Shown piece by piece: positions 1 to 7,700 of a stretch of 8,996 nucleotides of DNA; the stretch's first letter is position 1, and each line of letters starts with the position of its first letter. Under the pieces are notes generated by a model. It was not told the DNA's origin, searched no databases, and saw only the letters and a program-made list of their open reading frames with translations. The stretch is from an uncultured Odoribacter sp. (GTDB taxonomy: Bacteria > Bacteroidota > Bacteroidia > Bacteroidales > Marinifilaceae), in contig CAMWQQ010000054.1 of NCBI GenBank assembly GCA_947176455.1, positions 1 to 8,996 on the forward strand, given 5' to 3'. The position numbers and the translations under genes were made by a program.

Positions 1-1803
1 CGGGTAATCAATGCCGAGAATATCAAAAGGGAGATGTATATGTTCATCGCCTTGTCCCTGTTGATCACCGCCGTCATCCTCTACCTGTTTTTCCGTTCTT
101 TCCGCATTGTCGGATTCTGTGTCGGCATCATCGGTCTCAGTGTCGTATGGGCGATAGGTTTTATGGCAATGCTGGGTACCAAAATCACCCTGCTGACCGC
201 TATGCTACCACCTTTGCTGATTGTCATCGGGATTCCCAACTGCGTCTATATGGTCAATAAGTACCATGCGGAATATGTGAAACACGGCAACAAAATCAAA
301 GCCCTGCAACGAATGGTGCAAAAGGTCGGAAATGCCTCTCTGCTGTCCAACCTGACCACCGCCGCAGGTTTCGCCACGTTTATCATCACCTCCAGCCGCA
401 TCCTGGTGGAATTCGGGTTAATCGCTTTCCTCAGCATCACTTGCGTATTTCTGATTTGCCTGATTCTGATTCCCGCCGTATTCAGTTATCTGCCCGTGCC
501 CGATGCCAAGCAAACCAAGCATCTGTATAACCCGTTCATCAATCACATCATCGGGAAATTGGTTTTCCTGGTCGTCAACCGGCGACATGCGATTTATTAC
601 ATCACGAGCATACTCATTGTTGCCGGCATCTGTGGCATCTCCCTGATGAAAACCACCGGATTCATGGTTGATGACCTGAAAGAAACCGACCCGATTCGCC
701 AGGACCTTGCCTTTTTTGAATCGAACTTCGACGGACTGATGCCTCTTGAAATCGCCATAGATTTCCTGAAACCCAACCAGGTGTTCAAACTGAACAATCT
801 GGAAAAACTGGACCGTCTGAGCAAGGAACTGTCCCAAGATGAAGAGCTTTCCAAAGCCCTGTCGGTCACGGAAGCGGCAAAATTCGCAAACCAGGCTTAT
901 TATAACGGAAAAGCCTCCTATTATAAACTGCCCACCAACATGACCAAGAATTTCATCATGAAATACGTCATGGAGTCCACCGGAGGCATGAACGAGATGT
1001 CCAAATCTTTTGTCGATTCCACCATGCAGGAGGTTAGGCTCAGTTTCCGGGTCAAGGACATCGGCACCAAGAAAATGGAGGAGAAAGAACGTCTGTTGTA
1101 TCAGAAATTGGAAGAAATTTTCCCGTCGGACAAATACAAAACGACGGTAACGGGGTCGAGCATCATTTTTTTCAAGGGAAATCAGTACCTGATTACCAAC
1201 CTGTTTTCCTCCCTAGCATTGGCAATCATACTCATTGCCAGCTTTATGGCGTGGATGTTCAAAAGCAAACGAATGGTGCTGATTGCCTTGGTGCCCAACG
1301 TGATTCCGCAAATCATCACGGCGGCCATTATGGGTTACGCCGGCATTCCGATAAAGGCATCCACGATTCTCGTGTTCAGTGTCGCCTTCGGAATCTCCGT
1401 GGACAATACGATTCACTACCTGGCAAAATACAGGCAAGAATTGCAAACAACCAACTGGAACATTCATCAATCGGTGGTACGGGCGTTAAAAGAAACCGGA
1501 CAAAGCATGATTTACACTTCCATTATCCTGCTCTTCGGTTTCGGCATCTTCTGCCTTTCCAGCTTCGGCGGAACATTTGCCTTGGGTTTGCTCACCTCCA
1601 TTACCTTGTTCGGTGCCATGCTGGCGAACTTAGTCCTGCTCCCGTCATTGTTGCTCACCATGGAACACAGCATTACCAACAAAACGTTCCGGACGGAACC
1701 ATTGCTCCAAATTTACGATGAAGAAGAGGACATCGATGAAGATAAGTTGAGAATAGAAAAACAGACGACAGCGGAAGAAGCCGACTGCGAAAGCGACAGC
1801 TAA
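1..1803 (+). CDS. RND/MMPL-family membrane transporter, 5'-truncated by window
   Basis: The frame is open from base 1 with no stop, so the gene begins before the window and the Met at 34 is internal. About 600 residues are visible. Numbered from base 1, they hold roughly eleven membrane segments: about 13-31, 38-58, 66-86, 112-130, 138-163 and 196-215, then 400-420, 427-447, 453-475, 503-523 and 527-555. A large soluble loop lies at about 220-395. This matches the second part of a 12-segment RND protein, with TM1 and the first periplasmic loop missing. The RND signature in the second half is GISVDNTIHY (464-473, Asp468), a candidate for proton coupling. The equivalent site in the first half reads GIPNC (77-81) and has no Asp. 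The C-terminal tail after 555 is very acidic (DEEEDIDED). It is probably an inner-membrane exporter of lipids or hydrophobic compounds driven by proton motive force; the substrate is unknown. It converges on deoC with a 4-bp gap. Confidence 0.9.
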   Translation, partial: RVINAENIKREMYMFIALSLLITAVILYLFFRSFRIVGFCVGIIGLSVVWAIGFMAMLGTKITLLTAMLPPLLIVIGIPNCVYMVNKYHAEYVKHGNKIKALQRMVQKVGNASLLSNLTTAAGFATFIITSSRILVEFGLIAFLSITCVFLICLILIPAVFSYLPVPDAKQTKHLYNPFINHIIGKLVFLVVNRRHAIYYITSILIVAGICGISLMKTTGFMVDDLKETDPIRQDLAFFESNFDGLMPLEIAIDFLKPNQVFKLNNLEKLDRLSKELSQDEELSKALSVTEAAKFANQAYYNGKASYYKLPTNMTKNFIMKYVMESTGGMNEMSKSFVDSTMQEVRLSFRVKDIGTKKMEEKERLLYQKLEEIFPSDKYKTTVTGSSIIFFKGNQYLITNLFSSLALAIILIASFMAWMFKSKRMVLIALVPNVIPQIITAAIMGYAGIPIKASTILVFSVAFGISVDNTIHYLAKYRQELQTTNWNIHQSVVRALKETGQSMIYTSIILLFGFGIFCLSSFGGTFALGLLTSITLFGAMLANLVLLPSLLLTMEHSITNKTFRTEPLLQIYDEEEDIDEDKLRIEKQTTAEEADCESDS

Positions 1804-1807
1804 TCCG

Positions 1808-2701
1808 TCAGGATGCGCTCTCGCTCTCTTTCACCATTTGCAAGGCTTTGATTTCCTTCACCACGTCGTCCAGCAATTGCGAGGACCCTATCCGGAAATA
1901 TTTGGGCGTAAGCCACTCGCTTCCCAGCACGTGGTCGACAATGGTCATATAACGAATCGCACTTTGCGCCTTGGTGATTCCTCCGGCAATCTTCAAGCCC
2001 ACCCGTTTGCCTGTCTGCGCATAATACTGTTTCACCGCCTCGCACATAACATAAACGGACTCCGGAGTGGCATTCACCGGCACTTTGCCTGTCGAAGTCT
2101 TGATAAAATCAGCGCCCGCGTATGCGGCAATCAAAGAAGCGTTAAAAATGGTCTCCACATCTTTCAGTTCACCGGTTTCCAAAATGACCTTCAAGCGAAC
2201 TTTCTCGCACACCTTGCGAATCGCCAGCAATTCACGGTAAACCTTTTCATAATTCTTCTCCAATAAATCACCCACCGACAGAACCACATCCACCTCCTGG
2301 GCTCCAGCCGCAACAGCCATTTTGCATTCCGCCAACTTTATCTCGGTAAAAGTCTGGGCATTCGGAAAACTGCCGGCAACCACGGCGGTCTGTATGTCAG
2401 AAGATTGCAACTGTTCACGCACCAGCCCGGCGTAATTCGGGAAAACGCAAACGGCCGCAACGCCCTTCAAATCGTATTTCTTTAATTTTTTCAACAGCTC
2501 GATCACGAAATTTCTGACGGCCTCTTCCGTCTCTGTCACCCGCAACGTCGTGTAATCCATACAGGACACGCAAAATTCAAGATTCTTGATGCAGTAAGCC
2601 TGTTTAATCTCTTTTTCCACCACTCCGTCCAGGTCAAACTGTATGCGTTCGTCCAAATTAACGCAACTATGCGTTGTTAAAATTTCTGATATATTACTCA
2701 T
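1808..2701 (-). CDS. deoC: Deoxyribose-phosphate aldolase
   Basis: This 297-residue class I aldolase cleaves 2-deoxyribose-5-phosphate to acetaldehyde and glyceraldehyde-3-phosphate in the cytoplasm, feeding deoxynucleoside carbon into glycolysis. The Schiff-base lysine is K201 in FIKTSTGK, the second active-site lysine is K237 in GLKIAGG, and the conserved Asp is D138 in EVDVV. ETGELKD (175-181) is also family-typical. Compared with the approximately 259-residue E. coli enzyme it has about 33 extra N-terminal residues before MDYTTL (48-53). Its C-terminus ends in ESESAS, without the terminal Tyr of the E. coli protein. The Met at 2701 is the first in the frame and lies 37 bp after the YjbR-like gene. 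I see no promoter box in that gap, so co-transcription is likely. An alternative start near Met48 would give an E. coli-like length, but the upstream residues are a plausible coding stretch. Confidence 0.93.
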   Translation of the reverse strand: MSNISEILTTHSCVNLDERIQFDLDGVVEKEIKQAYCIKNLEFCVSCMDYTTLRVTETEEAVRNFVIELLKKLKKYDLKGVAAVCVFPNYAGLVREQLQSSDIQTAVVAGSFPNAQTFTEIKLAECKMAVAAGAQEVDVVLSVGDLLEKNYEKVYRELLAIRKVCEKVRLKVILETGELKDVETIFNASLIAAYAGADFIKTSTGKVPVNATPESVYVMCEAVKQYYAQTGKRVGLKIAGGITKAQSAIRYMTIVDHVLGSEWLTPKYFRIGSSQLLDDVVKEIKALQMVKESESAS

Positions 2702-2738
2702 ATTCGACCATTTATTATCTTACGAAATGCGACAACCG

Positions 2739-3089
2739 CTACAAGCCCAACCGTTTTCTCTCGCTCCCGGATAATTTTGCCGCTACCAAGCGGTAGGACC
2801 TTTCTATCCACATCTGAAGTATGCTGTCGCTTACAGAACCATCTATTAGTACGGTATTCCAATATTTTTTGTTCATGTGATACCCCGGTTGTACTGCCGG
2901 AAATCTCTCTCTCAATTCCACTGCCTCGTCAGGGTCGCACTTGAGGTTCATTTTTAACTCGGCTTCATCCATAGGTACCATGCAGAACATCTTGCCTCCG
3001 ACCTTGAAAACCAGCACGTCGTCCCACAATATCTCGGTTGTCGCTTGCTTTAAAGACTGGCAATATCCGGTTAATTCCTCAATATTCAT
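2739..3089 (-). CDS. MmcQ/YjbR family protein
   Basis: This small protein of 116 residues belongs to the MmcQ/YjbR family, which has a CyaY-like, probable nucleic-acid-binding fold and no well-established function. The start is MNIEELTGYC, the usual N-terminus of the family. Next come a core strand with VFKVGGKMFCMVPM (residues 27-40), a PGYHMNKKYWNTV segment in the middle and a basic C-terminus, KLSGSERKRLGL. An in-frame ATG six codons upstream (3107) would add MRKFVT, but it overlaps a possible promoter box and does not fit the family N-terminus, so I chose 3089. No Shine-Dalgarno is visible. The gene is followed 37 bp later by deoC on the same strand, and it diverges from mutS. A link to deoC function is not evident from the sequence. 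Confidence 0.82.
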   Translation of the reverse strand: MNIEELTGYCQSLKQATTEILWDDVLVFKVGGKMFCMVPMDEAELKMNLKCDPDEAVELRERFPAVQPGYHMNKKYWNTVLIDGSVSDSILQMWIERSYRLVAAKLSGSERKRLGL

Positions 3090-3094
3090 GGTTA

Positions 3095-3102
3095 CAAATT
3101 TA
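3095..3102 (-). promoter_or_regulatory. Possible Bacteroidetes -7 box upstream of the YjbR-like gene
   Basis: On the minus strand this reads TAAATTTG, a match to the Bacteroidetes TAnnTTTG element. A TTTA sits about 19 bp upstream (3122-3125) as a weak -33 element. It lies only 5 bp before the chosen ATG, so if it is used the transcript would be almost leaderless. The match may therefore be chance, and a weaker TATTTTTA further upstream (about 3136-3143, minus) is an alternative. Confidence 0.3.
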
Positions 3103-3145
3103 CGCAATGTTTGTGAGCTTTTAAACTTTTCTTGCTAAAAATATT

Positions 3146-3153
3146 TATCTTTG
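3146..3153 (+). promoter_or_regulatory. Candidate -7 promoter box for mutS
   Basis: TATCTTTG matches the Bacteroidetes TAnnTTTG element exactly. A clean TTTG at the expected 19-21 bp upstream is not present, so the -33 element is weak or absent. If it is used, transcription would begin near 3160 and leave a leader of roughly 118 nt before the mutS ATG. Confidence 0.45.
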
Positions 3154-3233
3154 AAAGTCATAACCGACAAAGGCTTTGGAAAAGAACTCCCTATCCTTTT
3201 TAGGCATAACTCGTTTAGGACAAGCCTGCAAAT

Positions 3234-3247
3234 CTTCTATTTAGAAG
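3234..3247 (+). other. Short hairpin in mutS leader
   Basis: CTTCTATTTAGAAG can fold with CTTCT pairing AGAAG around a four-base loop, or six pairs with a two-base loop. It lies 30 bp before the mutS start. A second possible pairing in the same leader is AGGCTT (3171-3176) with AAGCCT (3222-3227). Both are short and could be chance. There is no trailing T-run, so it does not look like a terminator. Confidence 0.25.
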
Positions 3248-3277
3248 TGGTGTGAATCATTTAAAAAAGACAGTCAT

Positions 3278-5893
3278 ATGGCAAAGAAAGAAGGAAGCGA
3301 AACCCCGTTGATGAAACAATACTATACGACCAAGGCGAAGTATCCTGACGCTATTCTCCTCTACCGCATGGGCGACTTTTACGAAACATTCGGAGAGGAT
3401 GCCATTACCACATCACGCATATTGGGCATCACCCTCACCAAAAGGTCATCCGGTTCGCCGGGTACCGTCGAACTGGCGGGTTTCCCATATCATGCCCTCG
3501 AAACCTACCTGCCGAAACTGGTAAGGGCAGGACAGAGGGTGGCAATCTGCGAACAACTGGAAGACCCGAAAAAGACCAAATTTCTGGTGAAACGAGGAGT
3601 CATCGAATTGGTCACTCCCGGCGTTTCTTACAGCGAATACTGCACCGACAGCAAAAGCAACGTATTCCTTGCCTCCGTTTATTTCGACAAGACGGAAGCG
3701 GGACTGGCCTTGCTGGACCTGTCGACGGGTGAATTTCTGACCACCGAAGGTCCGCACGCCACCATCGACAAACTGCTGAACAGCTTTCAACCGAAGGAGG
3801 TCATCTATCCCCGGGGGCAGGAAAACCGTTTCCACGAACTTTTCGGCAATAAGTTTTATATCTACCCTATCGAAGAGTGGTTCTTCGACCGGGATGCCGC
3901 TACCGAACGCCTGACCAAGCATTTTGAAGTAACTTCGTTGAAAGGATTCGGCATCGAAAAACTGCCCTACGGCATTTCCGCCGCCGGTGCCGTTTTGAAT
4001 TACCTGGAAATGACGAAGCACGATATGATTTCGCACATCACGTCCATTTCCCGGATTGACGAATCGCATTGCGTCCTGCTGGACAAATTCACCCTTCGGA
4101 ACCTGGAACTGCTGCATTCCTCCTACGAAGGAGGACACTCGCTGGCGGACATCATCGACCGCACGATAACCCCCATGGGAGGACGCACCCTGCGCCGCTG
4201 GCTCTGTATGCCACTGAAATCACCGGAAGAAATCAATAACCGGTTGGACATCGTGGATTGTTTTATCCGGCAAGAAAAGGAACGCATGGAAATGGAAAGC
4301 CTGTTGGAAAGCATCGGCGACCTGGAGCGACTGGCATCCAAAATCGGCGTGTGTCGGATTACGCCACGCGAAATGAACCAGCTCAAAATTGCCCTCTCCT
4401 GCATCGAGCCCCTCAAAACCGCCTGCCTGCAATCCGCCAGTCCTGCCTTGCAGAAAATGGCGAGCGAACTGGACTCTTGCCAACCGCTCTACGAAAGCAT
4501 CCTCACGCAATTGCAGGAAAATGCGCCTCATCAGGTCACCAAAGGCAATGTCATCCGGGAAGGAGTTCACGCCGAACTGGACGAACTGCGCAACATCTCA
4601 AGTCACGGAAAGGAAAAACTGCTGGAAATACAGCAACGGGAAATCGAAGCCACCGGCATCCCCTCGCTGAAAATAGGATTCAACAACGTATTCGGCTATT
4701 ACATCGAAGTCACCAAGGCTCACAAGGACAAAGCCCCGGACACCTGGATTCGCAAACAGACCCTGGTCAACGGCGAACGCTACATCACCCCGGAACTGAA
4801 AGAATACGAAGACAAGATTCTGGGGGCGGAGGACCGGATTCTCGCCATTGAAACCGAACTGTATAACGCCCTGTTGCAAGAAGCTTTTCGATACATCCGT
4901 CCGCTTCAAAACAACGCCCGGATTATCGCGGCTATCGACGTGATGATTTCTTTTGCGGAGGTATCCATCTCCAATCATTACTGCCGTCCGGAAATCAACG
5001 ACTCCGATGTCATTGACATCAAGGAGGGAAGGCATCCGGTCATCGAAAAGCAATTGCCACCCGGAGAAGAGTACATTTCCAACGACGTGTACCTTGACCA
5101 AAAGACCCAGCAAATCATCATCATCACCGGACCGAATATGGCAGGTAAATCCGCCTTGTTGCGCCAGACGGCACTCATCATCATTCTGGCACAGGCGGGC
5201 TGTTTCGTCCCCGCACAATCCGCCTCCCTGGGAGTCGTGGACAAGATTTTCACCCGCGTCGGCGCATCCGACAACATTTCCCAAGGAGAATCCACCTTTA
5301 TGGTCGAAATGAACGAAGCCGCCAACATCCTGAACAACATTTCCGACCGCAGTCTGGTGCTGTTCGACGAACTGGGACGTGGCACCTCCACCTACGACGG
5401 CATCTCGATTGCCTGGGCAATCGTCGAATACTTGCACGAACACCCCAAATATCGGGCAAAAACGCTGTTCGCCACCCACTACCACGAACTGAACGAAATG
5501 GAACGGTCGTTCAAAAAAATCCGGAACTACAACGTCTCGGTGAAGGAAGTCGGGAACAAGGTGATTTTCCTGCGCAAATTGGTCAAAGGAGGCACCAACC
5601 ACTCTTTCGGTATCCAGGTCGGCAAAATGGCAGGCTTGCCCCAATCCGTCATCAAAAGAGCGGATGAAATCCTGAAACAACTGGAAAACGACCGGGACAA
5701 AAACAACACAATCCAGAAAAACGTGGAGCACATCGCTTCGGAAAGAGAAGGAATGCAACTCAGTTTCTTCCAACTGGACGACCCCGTGCTGTCGCAAATC
5801 AGGGACGAAATCGCCGGACTTGACATCAACAGCCTGACTCCTCTGGAAGCTCTAAACAAACTCAGCGAAATCAAAAAAATTGCAGGTATTTGA
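3278..5893 (+). CDS. mutS: DNA mismatch repair protein MutS
   Basis: This 871-residue MutS1 protein recognises base mismatches and small loops and starts repair through MutL; no mutL is in the window. The N-terminal mismatch-binding domain carries GDFYETF with the mismatch-wedging Phe34 and Glu36. It is followed by connector, core-lever and clamp domains (to about 560). The ATPase domain has Walker A GPNMAGKS (618-625, Lys624), Walker B DELGRGTS (697-704) and the ATHYHEL histidine motif (732-738). The tail has QLSFF (827-831), a likely beta-clamp-binding motif, and ends in [10 protein letters not shown]. Length and domain set are complete for a Bacteroidetes MutS1; the intact mismatch-binding domain excludes MutS2. 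The ATG at 3278 is preceded by an A-rich stretch without a Shine-Dalgarno, as is usual in this phylum. A candidate promoter lies about 130 bp upstream and a terminator hairpin 12 bp downstream, so it is probably monocistronic. Confidence 0.98.
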   Translation: MAKKEGSETPLMKQYYTTKAKYPDAILLYRMGDFYETFGEDAITTSRILGITLTKRSSGSPGTVELAGFPYHALETYLPKLVRAGQRVAICEQLEDPKKTKFLVKRGVIELVTPGVSYSEYCTDSKSNVFLASVYFDKTEAGLALLDLSTGEFLTTEGPHATIDKLLNSFQPKEVIYPRGQENRFHELFGNKFYIYPIEEWFFDRDAATERLTKHFEVTSLKGFGIEKLPYGISAAGAVLNYLEMTKHDMISHITSISRIDESHCVLLDKFTLRNLELLHSSYEGGHSLADIIDRTITPMGGRTLRRWLCMPLKSPEEINNRLDIVDCFIRQEKERMEMESLLESIGDLERLASKIGVCRITPREMNQLKIALSCIEPLKTACLQSASPALQKMASELDSCQPLYESILTQLQENAPHQVTKGNVIREGVHAELDELRNISSHGKEKLLEIQQREIEATGIPSLKIGFNNVFGYYIEVTKAHKDKAPDTWIRKQTLVNGERYITPELKEYEDKILGAEDRILAIETELYNALLQEAFRYIRPLQNNARIIAAIDVMISFAEVSISNHYCRPEINDSDVIDIKEGRHPVIEKQLPPGEEYISNDVYLDQKTQQIIIITGPNMAGKSALLRQTALIIILAQAGCFVPAQSASLGVVDKIFTRVGASDNISQGESTFMVEMNEAANILNNISDRSLVLFDELGRGTSTYDGISIAWAIVEYLHEHPKYRAKTLFATHYHELNEMERSFKKIRNYNVSVKEVGNKVIFLRKLVKGGTNHSFGIQVGKMAGLPQSVIKRADEILKQLENDRDKNNTIQKNVEHIASEREGMQLSFFQLDDPVLSQIRDEIAGLDINSLTPLEALNKLSEIKKIAGI

Positions 5894-5904
5894 GCCGAAC
5901 AAAT

Positions 5905-5930
5905 AAAGGATGCCAAATTTGGCATCCTTT
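5905..5930. terminator. Bidirectional intrinsic terminator between mutS and the cyclophilin genes
   Basis: This is a perfect 26-bp inverted repeat: AAAGGATGCC, central AAATTT, then GGCATCCTTT. It folds into a GC-containing stem of about 10-11 pairs with a small A/T loop, flanked by A-rich sequence on the left and T-rich sequence on the right on each strand. It starts 11 bases after the mutS stop codon and lies 21 bases beyond the stop of the convergent cyclophilin gene, so one hairpin can end both transcripts. Confidence 0.85.
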
Positions 5931-5951
5931 GTCATTTATATCCCTCTACCT

Positions 5952-6764
5952 TTACTTTCGCTTTAATTTCATACCGACAATCACCACATTGTCAATCGGT
6001 CGGTCATTTCGGTTGGTCTTGACGGAGGCAATCTTGTCCAAGACATCCAGCCCCTCGACCACTTCGCCGAAAACCGTATAGTCTCCGTCCAGGAACGGGG
6101 TTCCTCCGACCGACTTGTACAACTCCCGGACTTCCGGGGTGAAGCGGTAAGGATTTTCGCCGGCAAACCGTTCCTCGATTTTGTCGTTAATCATCCGAAC
6201 CAAACTGTCGGCACGCTGTTTCTGCCCTTTTCTGAGGTAGCCCAGGTGCTCCTCTTTTACGTCACGGTACAATTCCTCGCCGTATTTATTTTTCGCCCGG
6301 TTCAAGCGTTGCTGCTCCAACACATCCAGTTGCTTGTCGGTATAGGTTTTCCCCTGCACGATATAAAACTGCTCGCCGGAGGATTTCTTTTCCGGATTCA
6401 CCTCATCGCCTTGCCGGGCCGCCGCCAAAGCTCCTTTCACGTGCCGGTATTCCGGCAGAATTTCCGCATCAAGGGTGTAGCCCGGGTCGCTTGCCCCCAC
6501 CAATCCGTCCGCCGGAGCGTTCTTCGAGTCGGAAGCCCCGCCCTGTATCATAAATCCTTCGATGACCCGGTGAAACAACAGACTATCGTAATGCCCCGCT
6601 TTCGCCAGTTTCAAGAAATTCTCGCTATGCCGGGGAGTCCCCTCGTACAGTTTCACTTTCATCACGCCCAAGTTGGTGGTAATCTCCACCAATTTGTACT
6701 TTTTCGCTCCCGACGCATACCCGGAAAGCAAAACAATCAGCAATAAGCCTGTCCACTTTTTCAT
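5952..6764 (-). CDS. Periplasmic cyclophilin-type peptidylprolyl isomerase (second of tandem pair)
   Basis: This 270-residue cyclophilin catalyses cis-trans isomerisation of Xaa-Pro bonds during envelope protein folding. The N-terminus is a signal sequence, MKKWTGLLLIVLLSGY. It resembles a lipoprotein signal, but the lipobox position is Tyr16 (codon TAT) instead of Cys, so the product is more likely a soluble periplasmic protein cleaved near YASGA. The catalytic set is FHRVIEGFMIQGG with Arg66, Phe71, Met72 and Gln74. SSGEQFYIVQGK (128-139) and TPFLDGDYTVFGEV (222-235) complete the fold; Phe224 takes the place of the human Trp121. A charged, probably helical insertion of about 80 residues (140-218) separates these last two motifs. 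It is a clear paralogue of the upstream gene, with which it shares an operon at 8-bp spacing. Confidence 0.92.
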   Translation of the reverse strand: MKKWTGLLLIVLLSGYASGAKKYKLVEITTNLGVMKVKLYEGTPRHSENFLKLAKAGHYDSLLFHRVIEGFMIQGGASDSKNAPADGLVGASDPGYTLDAEILPEYRHVKGALAAARQGDEVNPEKKSSGEQFYIVQGKTYTDKQLDVLEQQRLNRAKNKYGEELYRDVKEEHLGYLRKGQKQRADSLVRMINDKIEERFAGENPYRFTPEVRELYKSVGGTPFLDGDYTVFGEVVEGLDVLDKIASVKTNRNDRPIDNVVIVGMKLKRK

Positions 6765-6772
6765 ATCCGTTC

Positions 6773-7573
6773 TTATTCTATTTCCATTTTTTCAATGACC
6801 ACATCCCGCACCGGTCGGGCATACTCGTCCGTTTCCTGGGCGGCAATCCGGTCCAATACGTCCAGTCCCTCGATGACTTCGCCGAACACCGTATATTCGC
6901 CGTCCAGATGCGGCGTTCCCCCAACCGTCGTGTACGCCTTGACCTGTTCTTCCGAAAGTTGCAATTTGACGTGTTCAAACTGCTCCCGGGCGGCTTCCGA
7001 CAATTCCCGGTTTATCCGCATCAGGCTTTCGTAATCGTCTGCCAACTGATACTTTGCGATTTCCGCCTCCCTCGCCGTCTTCAAACGATTGAAAAGGGCA
7101 ACATAGCGGTTGTTGTTGATTTTTTCCACCACCCGGTCCAGCGAATCCGTAGCAAACACTTTCCCCTGGACGATGTAAAAATGGGAACCGCTCGACCGGC
7201 GTTCCGGATTGACGTTGTCGCTTTCCCGGGCGGCCGCGACGACACCCCGCCGATGAAAATACCGGGGCAGGATTTCCGCCGCTATCGTATATCCGGCGTC
7301 CCCGTCTCCCAGCAACATACCCGGACGTGCCGTCTTGGACTCAGGGTCTCCAGCCTGTATCATGAAATCCTGGATGACCCGATGAAACAGCATTCCGTTG
7401 TAATATCCCTCCCGAACCAATTTAAGCATATTCTCCCGATGTCCCGAAGTCTCGTCATACAAGCGGAATCGGATGTTTCCCAGAGAAGTTTTCATATTCA
7501 CCACCGTACCGGCTTCTTTCCGGCAAGCGCCTGCCAAAACGCACAGGCAAAATAACCAAATGACTCTTTTCAT
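6773..7573 (-). CDS. Cyclophilin-type peptidylprolyl isomerase lipoprotein (first of tandem pair)
   Basis: This 266-residue cyclophilin has a lipoprotein signal ending LAGAC, so Cys17 is the likely lipidation site and the enzyme is probably anchored in the envelope with its domain in the periplasm. The active-site block is FHRVIQDFMIQAG with Arg65, Phe70, Met71 and Gln73. SSGSHFYIVQGK (127-138) has His131 where the human enzyme has Gln111. TPHLDGEYTVFGEV (220-233) has His222 at the Trp121 position. Between these blocks is an insertion of about 78 residues rich in Arg, Glu and Leu, in the same place as in the downstream paralogue but with diverged sequence. It is first in the two-gene operon, with a promoter-like box 27 bp upstream of its ATG. 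The start at 7573 gives a good signal sequence directly. Confidence 0.92.
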   Translation of the reverse strand: MKRVIWLFCLCVLAGACRKEAGTVVNMKTSLGNIRFRLYDETSGHRENMLKLVREGYYNGMLFHRVIQDFMIQAGDPESKTARPGMLLGDGDAGYTIAAEILPRYFHRRGVVAAARESDNVNPERRSSGSHFYIVQGKVFATDSLDRVVEKINNNRYVALFNRLKTAREAEIAKYQLADDYESLMRINRELSEAAREQFEHVKLQLSEEQVKAYTTVGGTPHLDGEYTVFGEVIEGLDVLDRIAAQETDEYARPVRDVVIEKMEIE

Positions 7574-7599
7574 GTTTTGATGCTTCTTTTCGTATCTTG

Positions 7600-7607
7600 C
7601 AAAATTA
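7600..7607 (-). promoter_or_regulatory. Candidate -7 box for the cyclophilin operon
   Basis: The minus strand reads TAATTTTG, an exact match to TAnnTTTG. It lies 26 bp upstream of the first cyclophilin ATG, giving a leader of about 20 nt. No perfect TTTG lies 19-21 bp upstream; a TTTA at 7626-7629 (minus) is the nearest at 18 bp. Confidence 0.45.
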
Positions 7608-7673
7608 ACGCTTCCCCCGACAAAGTAAATCTATTTTTCTATAAATTTGTGCAGGAATATCTTTCTTAATCCA

Positions 7674-7681
7674 TATATTTG
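7674..7681 (+). promoter_or_regulatory. Candidate -7 box for the SPOR lipoprotein gene
   Basis: TATATTTG matches TAnnTTTG and lies 19 bp before the ATG at 7701, leaving a leader of roughly a dozen bases. A TTTG at 7646-7649 is a possible -33 element, although its 24-bp spacing is longer than the usual 19-21. The same TTTG is also the end of a second match, TAAATTTG (7642-7649), which could be an alternative -7 box. Confidence 0.4.
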
Positions 7682-7700
7682 CATTCAAATATCATACACC

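Noticed and set aside
3108..3277. tRNA, small peptide gene or terminator in the mutS upstream spacer
   Set aside because: No cloverleaf, no convincing start-stop frame and no stem followed by a T-run; only promoter-like boxes and weak pairings are present.
3446..4138. A 230-codon minus-strand open frame opposite the mutS N-terminal part
   Set aside because: Antisense to a well-recognised domain, with an unlikely composition rich in Gln, Phe, Arg and Gly.
4598..5797. A 399-codon open frame on the minus strand inside mutS
   Set aside because: It lies fully antisense to the MutS core and ATPase domains, its translation (rich in Val, Phe, Asp, Gln and His) resembles no family I know, and no promoter or start context is visible. 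It is a shadow of codon bias in mutS.
6246..7555. Plus-strand open frames of 166 and 215 codons opposite the cyclophilin genes
   Set aside because: Both mirror the conserved cyclophilin coding sequence and show no domain or signal of their own.
7647..7700. Upstream in-frame ATG extending the SPOR lipoprotein by 18 residues
   Set aside because: It would bury the lipoprotein signal behind extra residues and overlaps the promoter-like box.
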